Part shown: piece after piece, positions 1-7,779 of the stretch | Position numbering within the stretch: the first letter of the stretch is position 1 | Layout of the letters: each line of letters opens with the position of its first letter | Assembly: GCA_964369805.1 (NCBI GenBank) | Contig: CAYJFM010000019.1 | Location: 1-41,324 of the forward strand | From: CAYJHC01 sp964369805 | GTDB lineage: Bacteria > Bacillota > Clostridia > Peptostreptococcales > Anaerovoracaceae | Length of the DNA stretch: 41,324 bases | Direction: 5' to 3' | Translations under genes and position numbers: made by a program | Notes under the pieces: model-generated | The model's database searches: none | What the model was told of the DNA's origin: nothing | The model's input: only the letters and a program-made list of their open reading frames with translations

Positions 1-42
1 AAACGCTTTAAGTTTGATTCTGATTTTTTGCAATTCGCTCAT
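1..42 (-). CDS. rpsJ: Ribosomal protein S10, N-terminal fragment
   Basis: Only the first 14 codons lie in the window. They read MSELQKIRIKLKAF, matching the start of ribosomal protein S10 (typical QKIRIRLKAFDH). A strong AAAGGAGG ribosome binding site sits 5 to 6 nt before the ATG. S10 is a small-subunit protein and also the transcription factor NusE; rpsJ normally opens the large S10 ribosomal-protein operon, which would continue beyond the left edge. A sigma-A type promoter and long leader lie upstream (286-314). The fragment is short, so the call rests on the N-terminal match plus the signals. Confidence 0.85.
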   Translation of the reverse strand, partial: MSELQKIRIKLKAF

Positions 43-285
43 TTTTGCCTCCTTTAAAAAATTTTGTACTGTTTTCGCTATTCCCGTACAGGGCTCGTGT
101 ACCCTCATTTTGTAATGGTTTTCAGCCTTTTGGTTTTCAACCACACTATACCGTGCGTTTCCTTGTCTCCTACACAACAAAATAAGATTCGGCCCTTCGC
201 CCTCGTCTTGCGAGGACAATTCTCAGTTGAAATTACCTGATAGCTCAGCAACTTTCAACCTCTTCGCCTATTGACAAGCTTTATC
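43..285 (-). promoter_or_regulatory. Long, hairpin-rich leader of the rpsJ operon
   Basis: About 240 nt separate the predicted transcription start (near 279) from the rpsJ ATG, with no ORF. The RNA would contain several short perfect stems: CCTCG/CGAGG around 203-217, GTACA/TGTAC around 86-102, and GTTGAAA/TTTCAAC around 222-266. Long leaders before S10 operons are often sites of autogenous control by a ribosomal protein; I infer that role here and cannot assign a known leader family. The motif CACGGYATAGTGT appears in the leader (near 143-155) and again upstream of the promoter (near 403-416). Confidence 0.45.
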
Positions 286-314
286 AGTATACCTTAATTT
301 TAATAGGAATGCAA
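286..314 (-). promoter_or_regulatory. Promoter of the rpsJ operon
   Basis: Reading the minus strand, TTGCAT (309-314) is followed after exactly 17 nt by TATACT (286-291), a good housekeeping-type promoter. It points toward rpsJ and lies in the gap after maf. Confidence 0.65.
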
Positions 315-458
315 TATTTATTTTAAAAAAAAAATATTTAATTTTGCGCTTTACTCGAGGATACATTTCCTAATTTCCAACGATATTTCGCTATTATTTA
401 TAACACTATGCCGTGTGTATTCTTTTTGTTTTGAATTCTCAGTAGCTTTAATACTATT

Positions 459-1022
459 TTATAGCATTTTATCTAATTTTCTTTTAACTTTACTTATAGG
501 CATACCGACGATGGAATTATAGTCACCTTCTATTTCTACTACAAATTGATCTTCCTTATCCTGTATCCCATAAGCTCCTGCCTTATCCATACATTCACCC
601 GTTAAGATATATTCCTCTATTTCCTCATTGCTCAGCACTTTAAATTTTACTTTTGAAACTTCGCACCATTCTAAAAAGTCGCCATTATTATATATAGATA
701 CCCCTGTTAAAACCCTATGCGTAGCGCCGCTTAGTTTTTTTAACATCTCTTTAGCCATATCTGCATTTTCAGGCTTACCCAGAACCTCTCCGCCAACTTC
801 TACTAAGGTGTCTGCACCAACTATAATTGCTTTTTCATCATTTGTTAGAGCTTTCACTGCCGCAACCTTTTCTTTAGCTAACCTTACTATTTCCTCTTCT
901 AAGTCTAACTCTACATTAATAGTTTCATCGATATCGGCACTTATTGTTTCAAACTCAAAGCCTGCATCAGCCATCATAGCCTTTCTTCTAGGGGACTTAC
1001 TTGCCAAAATAATTTTCTTCAT
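459..1022 (-). CDS. maf: Maf-family nucleoside triphosphate pyrophosphatase
   Basis: A 187-residue protein of normal length for the Maf/YhdE family, which hydrolyses non-canonical or modified nucleoside triphosphates (dTTP/UTP-type or m7GTP-type) to monophosphates in the cytoplasm. The N-terminal substrate loop IILASKSPRRKAMM is the family signature. Later motifs are VGADTLV with the catalytic Asp, LGKPENADMA, and the AGAYGIQD loop, all typical. The ATG is preceded by AAGGATTAGGA. A promoter, TTGTTA-18-TATAAT, lies just upstream, so it looks monocistronic. Maf has been linked to septum inhibition in Bacillus, but the exact substrate subclass is not clear from sequence alone. Confidence 0.9.
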   Translation of the reverse strand: MKKIILASKSPRRKAMMADAGFEFETISADIDETINVELDLEEEIVRLAKEKVAAVKALTNDEKAIIVGADTLVEVGGEVLGKPENADMAKEMLKKLSGATHRVLTGVSIYNNGDFLEWCEVSKVKFKVLSNEEIEEYILTGECMDKAGAYGIQDKEDQFVVEIEGDYNSIVGMPISKVKRKLDKML

Positions 1023-1056
1023 TCCTAATCCTTCTTTCTTTAAAACTTTCTATTTT

Positions 1057-1086
1057 ATTATACCTTGCATAGCATCTTCATAACAA
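1057..1086 (-). promoter_or_regulatory. Promoter of maf
   Basis: On the minus strand TTGTTA (1081-1086) and TATAAT (1057-1062) are 18 nt apart, about 35 nt before the maf ATG. The rest of the 1023-1353 gap holds the terminator at 1148-1187 and a weak GC-containing hairpin near 1296-1329, and no convincing gene. Confidence 0.6.
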
Positions 1087-1147
1087 CTGCACATTACTAT
1101 GTTGAGCTTTTAATATTCCCCTCTCAGCAACCACGCCTTAATTCAAT

Positions 1148-1187
1148 AAAAAGAGACCTTGGGAGAGTGGCCCCAAGATCTCTTTAT
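1148..1187 (-). terminator. Intrinsic terminator of the glycyl-radical operon
   Basis: A long stem, AAAGAGA-C-CTTGGG paired with CCCAAG-A-TCTCTTT around an 8-nt loop, is followed on the minus strand by TTTTTATT. It lies about 170 nt after the VOC-like gene and so probably ends the GRE-activase-enolase-BCCT-VOC transcript. The mirror strand also has an A/T flank, so it may work in both directions. Confidence 0.8.
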
Positions 1188-1353
1188 TTCCGCTTATCTT
1201 CAAAAATCATTATAATGTTTTCTCGTAGTAGCGATTCTCGTTTGTTTGTTTATAGGTTTGATACACGTTCACATGCAAGCCTTTAATTACTTAATATATG
1301 CCCCATCTAAATGACAGGGCACATATCAAATCTAACTCGCTTTTATTTTGTTA

Positions 1354-1677
1354 TTATTTTTTAAACTCCATCAGTTCAAAAAGTACACCATCCTTTGTTG
1401 CAAACGCTAGAGTTAGCACTTCATTTATCTTTGTAGGTGGAAAAACTACTTCATCATAGAGTTTCATTGCCTCACTCATGCTATCAACCTCCATACAAAG
1501 GTGCGGTTGTGTTCTAACAATCTCTGGAAGAGGTGAGTCTTCTTCAGCACATGTGTACTGTAACGTTAACTCATGATCATTACCATTTGTTACAAATAGT
1601 TTAATTGGAGCTACATACGTATACTCTTTTCCCTCTAGTTTTTCTTTTGATGGAATTCCATAATGCAAATATTTCAT
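1354..1677 (-). CDS. Small VOC (glyoxalase-fold)-like protein
   Basis: A 107-residue protein with the look of a single VOC/glyoxalase module. It starts KYLHYGIPS and has a middle segment PHLCMEVDSMSEAMKLYDE and a C-terminal strand GVLFELMEF. This is the pattern seen in methylmalonyl-CoA epimerase and glyoxalase relatives, where His and Glu residues on these strands bind a metal. VOC proteins catalyse epimerisation, isomerisation, C-C cleavage or bind small molecules, so no reaction can be assigned. It is the last gene of the operon, 20 nt after the BCCT transporter, with GAGGTAGTGAT before the ATG. Its conserved place behind a radical enzyme suggests a pathway role, for example epimerisation of an intermediate. 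That role is inference. Confidence 0.6.
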   Translation of the reverse strand: MKYLHYGIPSKEKLEGKEYTYVAPIKLFVTNGNDHELTLQYTCAEEDSPLPEIVRTQPHLCMEVDSMSEAMKLYDEVVFPPTKINEVLTLAFATKDGVLFELMEFKK

Positions 1678-1697
1678 ATCACTACCTCAATTAACTA

Positions 1698-3287
1698 CTA
1701 GTTTTTAATTACTTCAACTTCCATATCGATTTTAGCATCTTCTTGAGCAATAATTTGCTCTTTAGTTAAGTGTTTGTAATCTCTAAAGATCCACTTAGCT
1801 CCACCAATTAAAGCAATAATTGTAAATACTGCAATTGGCATAGCTGTCATAGTTGCCATCGCTTGGAAAGCACCTAGGTCTGCACCCGCAAATAGAAGTG
1901 TGCATGGTGTAGCAGCTAGAAGGATCGCCCAGAATAGTTTGTATAGTCTTGCTGGGTTTTCACCTTCTTTTAGACCAATTGTTGTTGTTGCAGCTAGTGT
2001 ATACGATGAAGAGTCTAGTGTTGTTGCTAGGAATATGATAGCAATTACTGCCCATATAGCTAGGATGATTTCTCCAAGTGGTAGTGTTAGAACTACTTCT
2101 GAAATTACAGCTGGAGCTCCTTTGTCTGCCATTGTTCCTACTAAGTCCATCGCTCCTGTTAGTTGCATATCTAGTGCGTATCCACCAAGTGAACCGAAGT
2201 ATAGCATACATCCAGCACTACCTGCTGCAACCATACCGATCATTACTTCTTTAAGGGTTCTACCTCTTGAGATTCTAGTTGTGAAAATCCACATCCAAGG
2301 ACCTAGAGCTAGCCACCATGCCCAGTAGAATGATGTCCAAGCCGATGGGAATCCACCTTGATCAATAGCATCTGTCCATAGACTCATTTCGATAAAGTTT
2401 GAAGCCATGTATCCAATGTTTTCTGTAAATAAGTTAAGTTGGAATAAAGTTGGTCCTACTGCTAGGAAGTATACTGCTAAAGCAATAGCCGCATAAGCGT
2501 TCATGTTTGAAAGCTTACTCATACCTTTATCTAGACCAAGCCATGAGCTTGCCATAAATAATGCTGTTACAATTGCGATAAGAATCATACCTGTTGCAAG
2601 TTCATCTGGTACTCCAAATAGGTTAGCTACGTTATTTTGGATCATTGGGATACCTAGTACAAGTGTTGTACCATGTCCACCAAGAATACCAAATACTACT
2701 ACGATTTCAATAAATTTACCAAGAGGTCCATAAACTAAGTTTCCTAGAACTCCTTCACAAGCTAACGCTAGAGATAGTCCTGGTTTTTTTAGAATATAGA
2801 ATCTGTAAGCCATTGGAATAGCTCCTACTGCAAATAGTGCCCAAGCTGTAATTGTCCAGTGGAACATACCATATGTGTTAGCCATAGTGAACGCTTCTGA
2901 GCTCATCGGTTCAATTCCTAGTGGAGGCCCTGTTAAATAGCTTAATGGCTCTACAATAGCCCAGTACATCATACTAGATCCCATACCAGCACAGAACATC
3001 ATTACTAGCCATGTAAAGTTTTTGAATTCTGGTTTTCCGTTTCCGAATCTAATGTGTCCGTATTTTGAGAATGAAAAATAAAGAATATAAATTACTGATG
3101 CGAATCCTAACCATAAATAGAATGGTGATAACGCTTGTCCTGTTGTGCTTTGCACTCCTCTAATAGTTTCTACTGCTGATTCTGGTGTCAAAATTAGCCA
3201 TGCACCTAGCGCCACTACTGCCGCTAGTACAATGCCAACTGTCACAAAACTTATAGATTTTTTTGCTACATTGTTTCCGTTAGTCAT
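1698..3287 (-). CDS. BCCT-family secondary transporter (betaine/carnitine/choline type)
   Basis: A 529-residue inner-membrane protein with about 12 hydrophobic segments. The family hallmark around residues 313-340, FYWAWW followed by ARIS-like TRISRGRT, is clear and carries the Trp residues that form the aromatic box for quaternary ammonium groups. The unwound helix segment reads AGMGSSMMYW instead of the usual GMGIG of sodium-coupled BetP. CaiT-like exchangers also diverge here, so coupling is uncertain. BCCT proteins import glycine betaine, choline, carnitine, ectoine, proline betaine or DMSP. Lying between the enolase-superfamily gene (18 nt upstream) and the VOC-like gene in a sigma-54 catabolic operon, it more likely imports a growth substrate than an osmolyte. 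Confidence 0.93.
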   Translation of the reverse strand: MTNGNNVAKKSISFVTVGIVLAAVVALGAWLILTPESAVETIRGVQSTTGQALSPFYLWLGFASVIYILYFSFSKYGHIRFGNGKPEFKNFTWLVMMFCAGMGSSMMYWAIVEPLSYLTGPPLGIEPMSSEAFTMANTYGMFHWTITAWALFAVGAIPMAYRFYILKKPGLSLALACEGVLGNLVYGPLGKFIEIVVVFGILGGHGTTLVLGIPMIQNNVANLFGVPDELATGMILIAIVTALFMASSWLGLDKGMSKLSNMNAYAAIALAVYFLAVGPTLFQLNLFTENIGYMASNFIEMSLWTDAIDQGGFPSAWTSFYWAWWLALGPWMWIFTTRISRGRTLKEVMIGMVAAGSAGCMLYFGSLGGYALDMQLTGAMDLVGTMADKGAPAVISEVVLTLPLGEIILAIWAVIAIIFLATTLDSSSYTLAATTTIGLKEGENPARLYKLFWAILLAATPCTLLFAGADLGAFQAMATMTAMPIAVFTIIALIGGAKWIFRDYKHLTKEQIIAQEDAKIDMEVEVIKN

Positions 3288-3305
3288 TTTTTTGCCCTTT
3301 CTTAA

Positions 3306-4499
3306 TTAGCAAGTCCTTAGATCTTTGCCTGTCTTTTCCTTAATAAAGTCATAATTCAGTTCCATACCTAGTCCTGGTGTTTCTGTTATTTCTAATTCAC
3401 CATCAATGATTTCAGGATCGTTTAGTGTAACTTTATTAACTAGATCTCCAGGCCAGAAGCACTTGTGTAAGTATTCTGGGTACATAGTTGTTCTACTTGC
3501 AATACCGAAATGTCTTGCTGCAGCAAGAGTAATTCCAGACGCCCATCCATGTGGCATTAGTTGCACACCATAGTTGTCGCACATTTCTTGAATTCTCATT
3601 AGTGCTGTTAACCCACCCGCTCTGTTAGGGTCAAGTTGAATAGCTGAAATGTTTGTTGTTTTTAACCACTCTTGAATTTCATAGTGACTTGTCATCATTT
3701 CACATGCACCAATTCTTGTGTTTACTGTGTCAGCAAGCTTTCTATGTCCTTCTAAGTCATCATGTTGAAGAACCGCTTCTCCAAGGTAAAGATCAACTCC
3801 TGCATCTTCCATTTTGTTTAGAGTCCATCTAGCAGCTTGCCAGTCTCTCCATCTGTATAGGAATTCAGCAATTACTTTAGTCTCTGGATTTAGCATTTCT
3901 TTAATAGTCTTATAGTACTCAACAACTTTATGGTCATCATGTAGCGAAATAAGCCCTGGCGATAGACAAATTTTTACTGCCTTACATCCTTTTTCATTAG
4001 CTATTTCACATAAAGGTTCATACATTTTGAAATAATCATTCATTGTCGGGTTCTCTAAGTTGTGTGATGGGTAAAGAGTAAAGTAAGGCGATACTTTTTC
4101 TCTGTACTTTCCACCTAGTAGCTTGTATACTGGTAGATTATGTTGCTTTCCTGCAAGGTCATATAGTGCCATGTCAATCCCTGACATTGCAAATTGACCA
4201 ATACCTCTAGCTCCAATCCAAATGCTTTTTTCGTACATTTCATCCCATATAGCTTTAAATTCCATAGGATCTCTACCAATAGCGCTTTCGCAAATATTAG
4301 TTAGCTGAAAATGCTCTGTTTCTAAGTTCGCATATGCATGAACTACTCCTGGAGGACCGTCAGCTTCTCCAATACCAAAGTTGCCGTTTTCGTCAGTAAC
4401 TTTTACGATGTTTGTGTTTTCACTCCAACCTGATGCCGGAATGTCAAGTTTGATAAACTCAATAGACTTAATATTATTTCCCATTGTGTCATCTTGCAT
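3306..4499 (-). CDS. Enolase-superfamily enzyme, mandelate-racemase type
   Basis: A 397-residue protein with the capping domain (about 1-130) and TIM barrel of the mandelate racemase/muconate lactonizing group. These enzymes abstract the proton next to a carboxylate and then racemise or eliminate water. Likely metal ligands are Glu212 (AEFLYRW), Glu241 (LGEA) and Glu267 (ACEM). Asp290 (LDPNRAGG) and His317 (PHGWASG) form the Asp-His dyad. The usual KxK motif reads K176-I-C178, so the second Lys is replaced by Cys. The first ligand is Glu rather than Asp. This points to an atypical dehydratase or epimerase; the substrate is unknown. The ATG at 4499 has no ribosome binding site; ATG at 4484 is an alternative, and a 16-codon ORF overlaps the start. 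Confidence 0.88.
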   Translation of the reverse strand: MQDDTMGNNIKSIEFIKLDIPASGWSENTNIVKVTDENGNFGIGEADGPPGVVHAYANLETEHFQLTNICESAIGRDPMEFKAIWDEMYEKSIWIGARGIGQFAMSGIDMALYDLAGKQHNLPVYKLLGGKYREKVSPYFTLYPSHNLENPTMNDYFKMYEPLCEIANEKGCKAVKICLSPGLISLHDDHKVVEYYKTIKEMLNPETKVIAEFLYRWRDWQAARWTLNKMEDAGVDLYLGEAVLQHDDLEGHRKLADTVNTRIGACEMMTSHYEIQEWLKTTNISAIQLDPNRAGGLTALMRIQEMCDNYGVQLMPHGWASGITLAAARHFGIASRTTMYPEYLHKCFWPGDLVNKVTLNDPEIIDGELEITETPGLGMELNYDFIKEKTGKDLRTC

Positions 4500-4539
4500 G
4501 ATGTACTTTGTATACGTTTTCTGTACACAAGCTTACCAC
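4489..4539 (-). CDS. Possible 16-residue upstream ORF coupled to the enolase-superfamily gene
   Basis: AAAGGAGAGC precedes a GTG that opens a 16-codon frame (MVSLCTENVYKVHHAR) ending in a TGA that overlaps the start region of the enolase-superfamily gene. The downstream gene has no ribosome binding site of its own, and its second in-frame ATG (4484) lies 4 nt after this TGA. This suggests translational coupling or reinitiation rather than a functional peptide. It is supported only by the signals, not by homology. Confidence 0.35.
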   Translation of the reverse strand: MVSLCTENVYKVHHAR

Positions 4540-4575
4540 GCTCTCCTTTCTTTAATAACTGTGATGCTTATATAT

Positions 4576-4596
4576 AAAAGTAACTATTTTACTTTT
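4576..4596 (-). terminator. Hairpin between activase and enolase-superfamily genes
   Basis: A perfect 8-bp stem, AAAAGTAA and TTACTTTT with a 5-nt loop CTATT, overlaps the activase stop codon. On the minus strand it is followed by ATATATAAG rather than a clean T-run, so it is at best a weak terminator or a 3'-end stabiliser. It may set a higher level of radical enzyme and activase than of the downstream genes. Confidence 0.4.
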
Positions 4597-5330
4597 AAAC
4601 CATGTTTTCTTAAAATGCTTTTAGCGTTTTCGACACGCTCCTTAGTCGGAGTCTCGGTATCCTTTAAAGGGTATTCCCTTCCAAGCATCTCATATTTAGG
4701 TAGCCCTAATTTATGAAATGGCAACAACTCAACTAGTTCAACATTTTTCATCTTGGATACTTTTTCACCTAATTGTTCTAGCAACTCATCTTTATCTGTG
4801 ATTCCAGGAACAAGTACATGTCTTATCCAAGTTCTAATATTTTTTTCTTCCAAGTACTTTGCAAAAGCCCAAGTATTATTTAACAGATGCCCCGTTAATT
4901 TTTCGTGAACATCTTCATCTGTGCATTTAATATCTAACATTACCATATCAGTATTTTCTAGCACAGCCTTTACTGTATCAGTTAGGGGCACTCCTGCTGT
5001 ATCAACAGCAGTGTGCAGCCCTTCTTCTTTGCATTTTTCAAAATATTCTTTTATAAATTGTGCTTGTAACAGTGGTTCTCCACCTGAAACTGTTACTCCA
5101 CCTTTTCTGTAATAACCTTTTAAAGGTCTGACTCTTTGTATCAATTCTTCAGCTGTCAGTTGATAGTTGCCAGAATTCACTTCTATTGTATCTGGGTTGT
5201 GGCAGTATAGGCAATTGAAATGGCAACCTTGCATGAAGGTGACATATCTTACCCCTTGGCCATCTACCGTGCCAAAGCTTTCAAAGGAATGAATTCTTCC
5301 CTTTACAGTTTCTTTATTAGCTAAGCTCAT
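4584..5330 (-). CDS. pflA: Glycyl-radical enzyme activating enzyme (PFL-AE type)
   Basis: A 248-residue radical SAM protein. The GCHFNCLYCHN segment near residues 35-45 gives the CxxxCxxC motif that holds the [4Fe-4S] cluster. The VSGGEPLL segment is the SAM-binding GGE motif. It has no extra ferredoxin-like cysteine insert, so it belongs with the short pyruvate formate-lyase activase group rather than the choline-lyase or HPAD group. It would use SAM and one electron to make the 5'-deoxyadenosyl radical that takes the H from the glycine of its partner. It starts 8 nt after the glycyl radical enzyme with only a weak ribosome binding site, so translation is probably coupled. Confidence 0.93.
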   Translation of the reverse strand: MSLANKETVKGRIHSFESFGTVDGQGVRYVTFMQGCHFNCLYCHNPDTIEVNSGNYQLTAEELIQRVRPLKGYYRKGGVTVSGGEPLLQAQFIKEYFEKCKEEGLHTAVDTAGVPLTDTVKAVLENTDMVMLDIKCTDEDVHEKLTGHLLNNTWAFAKYLEEKNIRTWIRHVLVPGITDKDELLEQLGEKVSKMKNVELVELLPFHKLGLPKYEMLGREYPLKDTETPTKERVENAKSILRKHGLKVK

Positions 5331-5338
5331 TAATCGTT

Positions 5339-7570
5339 CTATCTAACCTCATTTATTGTTCTTGATATTACATCCAATTGTTGTTCTCTGGTTAACTTAG
5401 AAAAGTTAACTGCATATCCAGAAACTCTAATTGTAAGTTGAGGATATTCTTCTGGACGTTCCATTGCATCTAATAGTAGTTGTCTATCAAATACATTTAC
5501 GTTTAGATGTTGTCCACCAGTTGGTGTGAAATAACCATCTAATAACGTCGATAGATTATCTTTCTTTTCATCTATTGTTTTTCCTAGTGCTCCAGGTGTA
5601 ATTGCAAATGTATATGAAATTCCATCTGATGCACATGTGAAAGGAATATTGCTTACTGATGCAAGTGATGCAATCGAGCCATTTGTATCCCTACCATTCA
5701 TCGGATTTACTCCTGGAGAGAATGGTTGTCCTGCTTTTCTGCCACAAGGAGTTACCCCTGTTTTCTTGCCATAAACTACATTTGATGTAATTGTTAAAAT
5801 TGACATTGTCGGGATTGAGTTTCTATACATAATGTGACTCTTAACAAAGTTAAAGAAATCTCTTGTAACTTTGACTGCCATAGCATCAGTTTCAGGTTCA
5901 TTATTACCAAATGGTACGTAGCTACCTTCGATTTCAAAGTCCACTGCAATTCCCTCTTTGTTTCTAATTACTTTTACTTTTGCATTTTTAATCGCTGTTA
6001 AGGAGTCAACTACAATTGACAGTCCCGCAATTCCAAATATTTCGTATCTCTTAATTATTAAGTCATGTAAAGACATTTGGAATGATTCATACGCATATTT
6101 ATCATGCATGTAGTGAATAATATTTACTGCTTGTACATAGTTTCCAATTAACCATTTTTGTATGTCTAGGAATTTTTCCATTACTTCATCATAATCTAGA
6201 TACTCTGATGTAATCGGTTGAGATTTTGGTCCTACTTGAATTCCTGTAATCTCGTCTATTCCCCCGTTAATTGCATATAATAATGCTTTTGGCAAGTTTA
6301 CTCTCGCTCCAAAGTACTGAGTTGATTTTCCTAGTTCTAATGCTCCTACACAACCTGAAATAGCATAATCATCACCAAAGTCTGGTCTCATCAAATCATC
6401 ATTTTCATATTGAATCGAAGATGTTTCTACTGTTAGCTTTGTGCAGTACTTTTTCCATGCTGCTGGTAATCTTTCTGACCATAGTATTGTTAGGTTTGGT
6501 TCTGGCCCTATGCCTAAGTTATATTGTGTATGTAGGAATCTAAAAGAGGTTTTTGTTACTAGCGTTCTTCCATCTAGTCCAAACCCACCAATTGATTCTG
6601 TTACCCATGTTGGGTCTCCCGAGAATAACTCGTTATGTTCTGGAGTTCTTAAGAATCTAATAATCCTAATCTTCATAATAAAATGGTCAATTAGTTCTTG
6701 AGCTTCCTGTTCTGTAATTACCCCTGCTTTGAGATCTCTTTCAATGTAGATATCTATAAAAGTAGACGCTCTACCTAGTGAACTTGTTACACCATCATTT
6801 TGCTTTGTAGCCGCAAGTAATCCAAAGTATATATATTGTATTGCTTCTTTTGCTGTGCTTGCTGGTTTTGAGATATCAAATCCATAGCTTTTGCACATTT
6901 CACCAAATTCTACTAATGACTCAATCTGCTCAGTTAGTTCCTCTCTCAATTGCATAGTATCATTTAGCATTTCACCAGGTTCTAATAGTTTAAATTCTGC
7001 TTCTTTTTCTTGGATCAGTCTTTCTAGCCCGTAAAGTGCAATTCTACGGAAATCTCCAATGTGTCTACCTCTGCTGTAGTTATCAGGTAATCCTGTAATC
7101 AGTCCAGCCGCGCGTGCTTTGTTTATTTCCGGTGTATATGCAGACAGTACCCCCTCTTGGTGAGTTTTTCTGTGCTTAGTGTAGATATCATTCATTGTTT
7201 CATCTACTTCATAACCATAGTACTCTAGAGCCCTTCTAACTACCTTCATTCCTGTCCTTGGAAAAACAGCTCTTTTTAACATTTCATCAGTTTGAATACC
7301 TACAATTTTTTCTAGATCTTTGTCGATGTATCCTGGCGCATGGGATGTTATTGTAGATGCAGTTTCTGTATCCACATCATACACTCCGCCATTTTCTCTT
7401 TCTTTTTTAAATCCTTCTTGGACTTTTTCATTTAATTTTTTTGTTGCCTCAGTTGGCCCTTCCAAAAATGACTCGTCTCCTTCATATGGAGTGTAGTTTT
7501 CTTGGATAAAATCTCTTACATTAATCTCTTGCTTCCAAAGATTACCTTTAAATCCGTTCCAGCCTGTCAT
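5339..7570 (-). CDS. Pyruvate formate-lyase-like glycyl radical enzyme with a GC (not CC) active site
   Basis: Start chosen at the ATG at 7570 because GGAGG lies 6 nt before it, while the upstream ATG at 7594 precedes that site; this gives 743 residues (PFL about 760). Similarity to E. coli PflB runs end to end: NVRDFIQENYTPYEGDES at the N-terminus, GDPTWVTESIGG (Trp322, matching Trp333), YFGAR (Arg423, matching Arg435), and the glycyl loop RVSGYAVNF (Gly718). At the catalytic pair PFL has YAIACC, here YAISGC (Gly406-Cys407). The thiyl-radical Cys419 equivalent is kept but Cys418, which forms the acetyl-enzyme, is Gly. A single Cys after Gly is the pattern of other glycyl radical enzymes. So it may not be a true pyruvate formate-lyase. 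First gene of a sigma-54 driven operon. Confidence 0.9.
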   Translation of the reverse strand: MTGWNGFKGNLWKQEINVRDFIQENYTPYEGDESFLEGPTEATKKLNEKVQEGFKKERENGGVYDVDTETASTITSHAPGYIDKDLEKIVGIQTDEMLKRAVFPRTGMKVVRRALEYYGYEVDETMNDIYTKHRKTHQEGVLSAYTPEINKARAAGLITGLPDNYSRGRHIGDFRRIALYGLERLIQEKEAEFKLLEPGEMLNDTMQLREELTEQIESLVEFGEMCKSYGFDISKPASTAKEAIQYIYFGLLAATKQNDGVTSSLGRASTFIDIYIERDLKAGVITEQEAQELIDHFIMKIRIIRFLRTPEHNELFSGDPTWVTESIGGFGLDGRTLVTKTSFRFLHTQYNLGIGPEPNLTILWSERLPAAWKKYCTKLTVETSSIQYENDDLMRPDFGDDYAISGCVGALELGKSTQYFGARVNLPKALLYAINGGIDEITGIQVGPKSQPITSEYLDYDEVMEKFLDIQKWLIGNYVQAVNIIHYMHDKYAYESFQMSLHDLIIKRYEIFGIAGLSIVVDSLTAIKNAKVKVIRNKEGIAVDFEIEGSYVPFGNNEPETDAMAVKVTRDFFNFVKSHIMYRNSIPTMSILTITSNVVYGKKTGVTPCGRKAGQPFSPGVNPMNGRDTNGSIASLASVSNIPFTCASDGISYTFAITPGALGKTIDEKKDNLSTLLDGYFTPTGGQHLNVNVFDRQLLLDAMERPEEYPQLTIRVSGYAVNFSKLTREQQLDVISRTINEVR

Positions 7571-7706
7571 ATTATGCCTCCTTTTGTTCCGCATATGTAA
7601 AAACTGTTATATTATCTAAAATCAACTGTTCGCTTTTATTATTAATTATTACCTTAATCAATTTTAAAAAGTTGACTTACTTTATATTTACCACTATACC
7701 TATTAC

Positions 7707-7722
7707 GCAAACATCGTGCCAA
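7707..7722 (-). promoter_or_regulatory. Sigma-54 (-24/-12) promoter of the glycyl-radical operon
   Basis: The minus strand reads TTGGCACGATGTTTGC, an almost perfect match to the sigma-54 consensus TGGCACG-N4-TTGC, with GG and GC at the required spacing. Transcription would start near 7696, giving a leader of roughly 125 nt before the radical enzyme. This explains the adjacent enhancer-binding regulator, whose GAFTGA loop is intact. Confidence 0.9.
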
Positions 7723-7779
7723 CTTCATTTTCATTAGAGTTTTAATATATTTATATAATAGTCACTAATACGAAATATA

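Noticed and set aside
1900..2328. Open frame on the plus strand opposite the BCCT gene
   Set aside because: It is a shadow of a clear transporter gene, has no ribosome binding site and no recognisable domain. The same holds for the other antisense frames in this window.
4509..4522. CcpA cre site as a separate feature
   Set aside because: Twelve of fourteen positions match but the symmetric core is broken, and it overlaps the small ORF; kept only as a note.
5339..7570. Calling the radical enzyme choline TMA-lyase because a BCCT transporter is nearby
   Set aside because: The whole protein is PFL-like, lacks the choline-lyase length and motifs, and there are no microcompartment genes.
7571..7594. 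Upstream ATG of the radical enzyme at 7594
   Set aside because: The GGAGG lies between it and the next ATG, and the PFL-like N-terminus begins at the second ATG.
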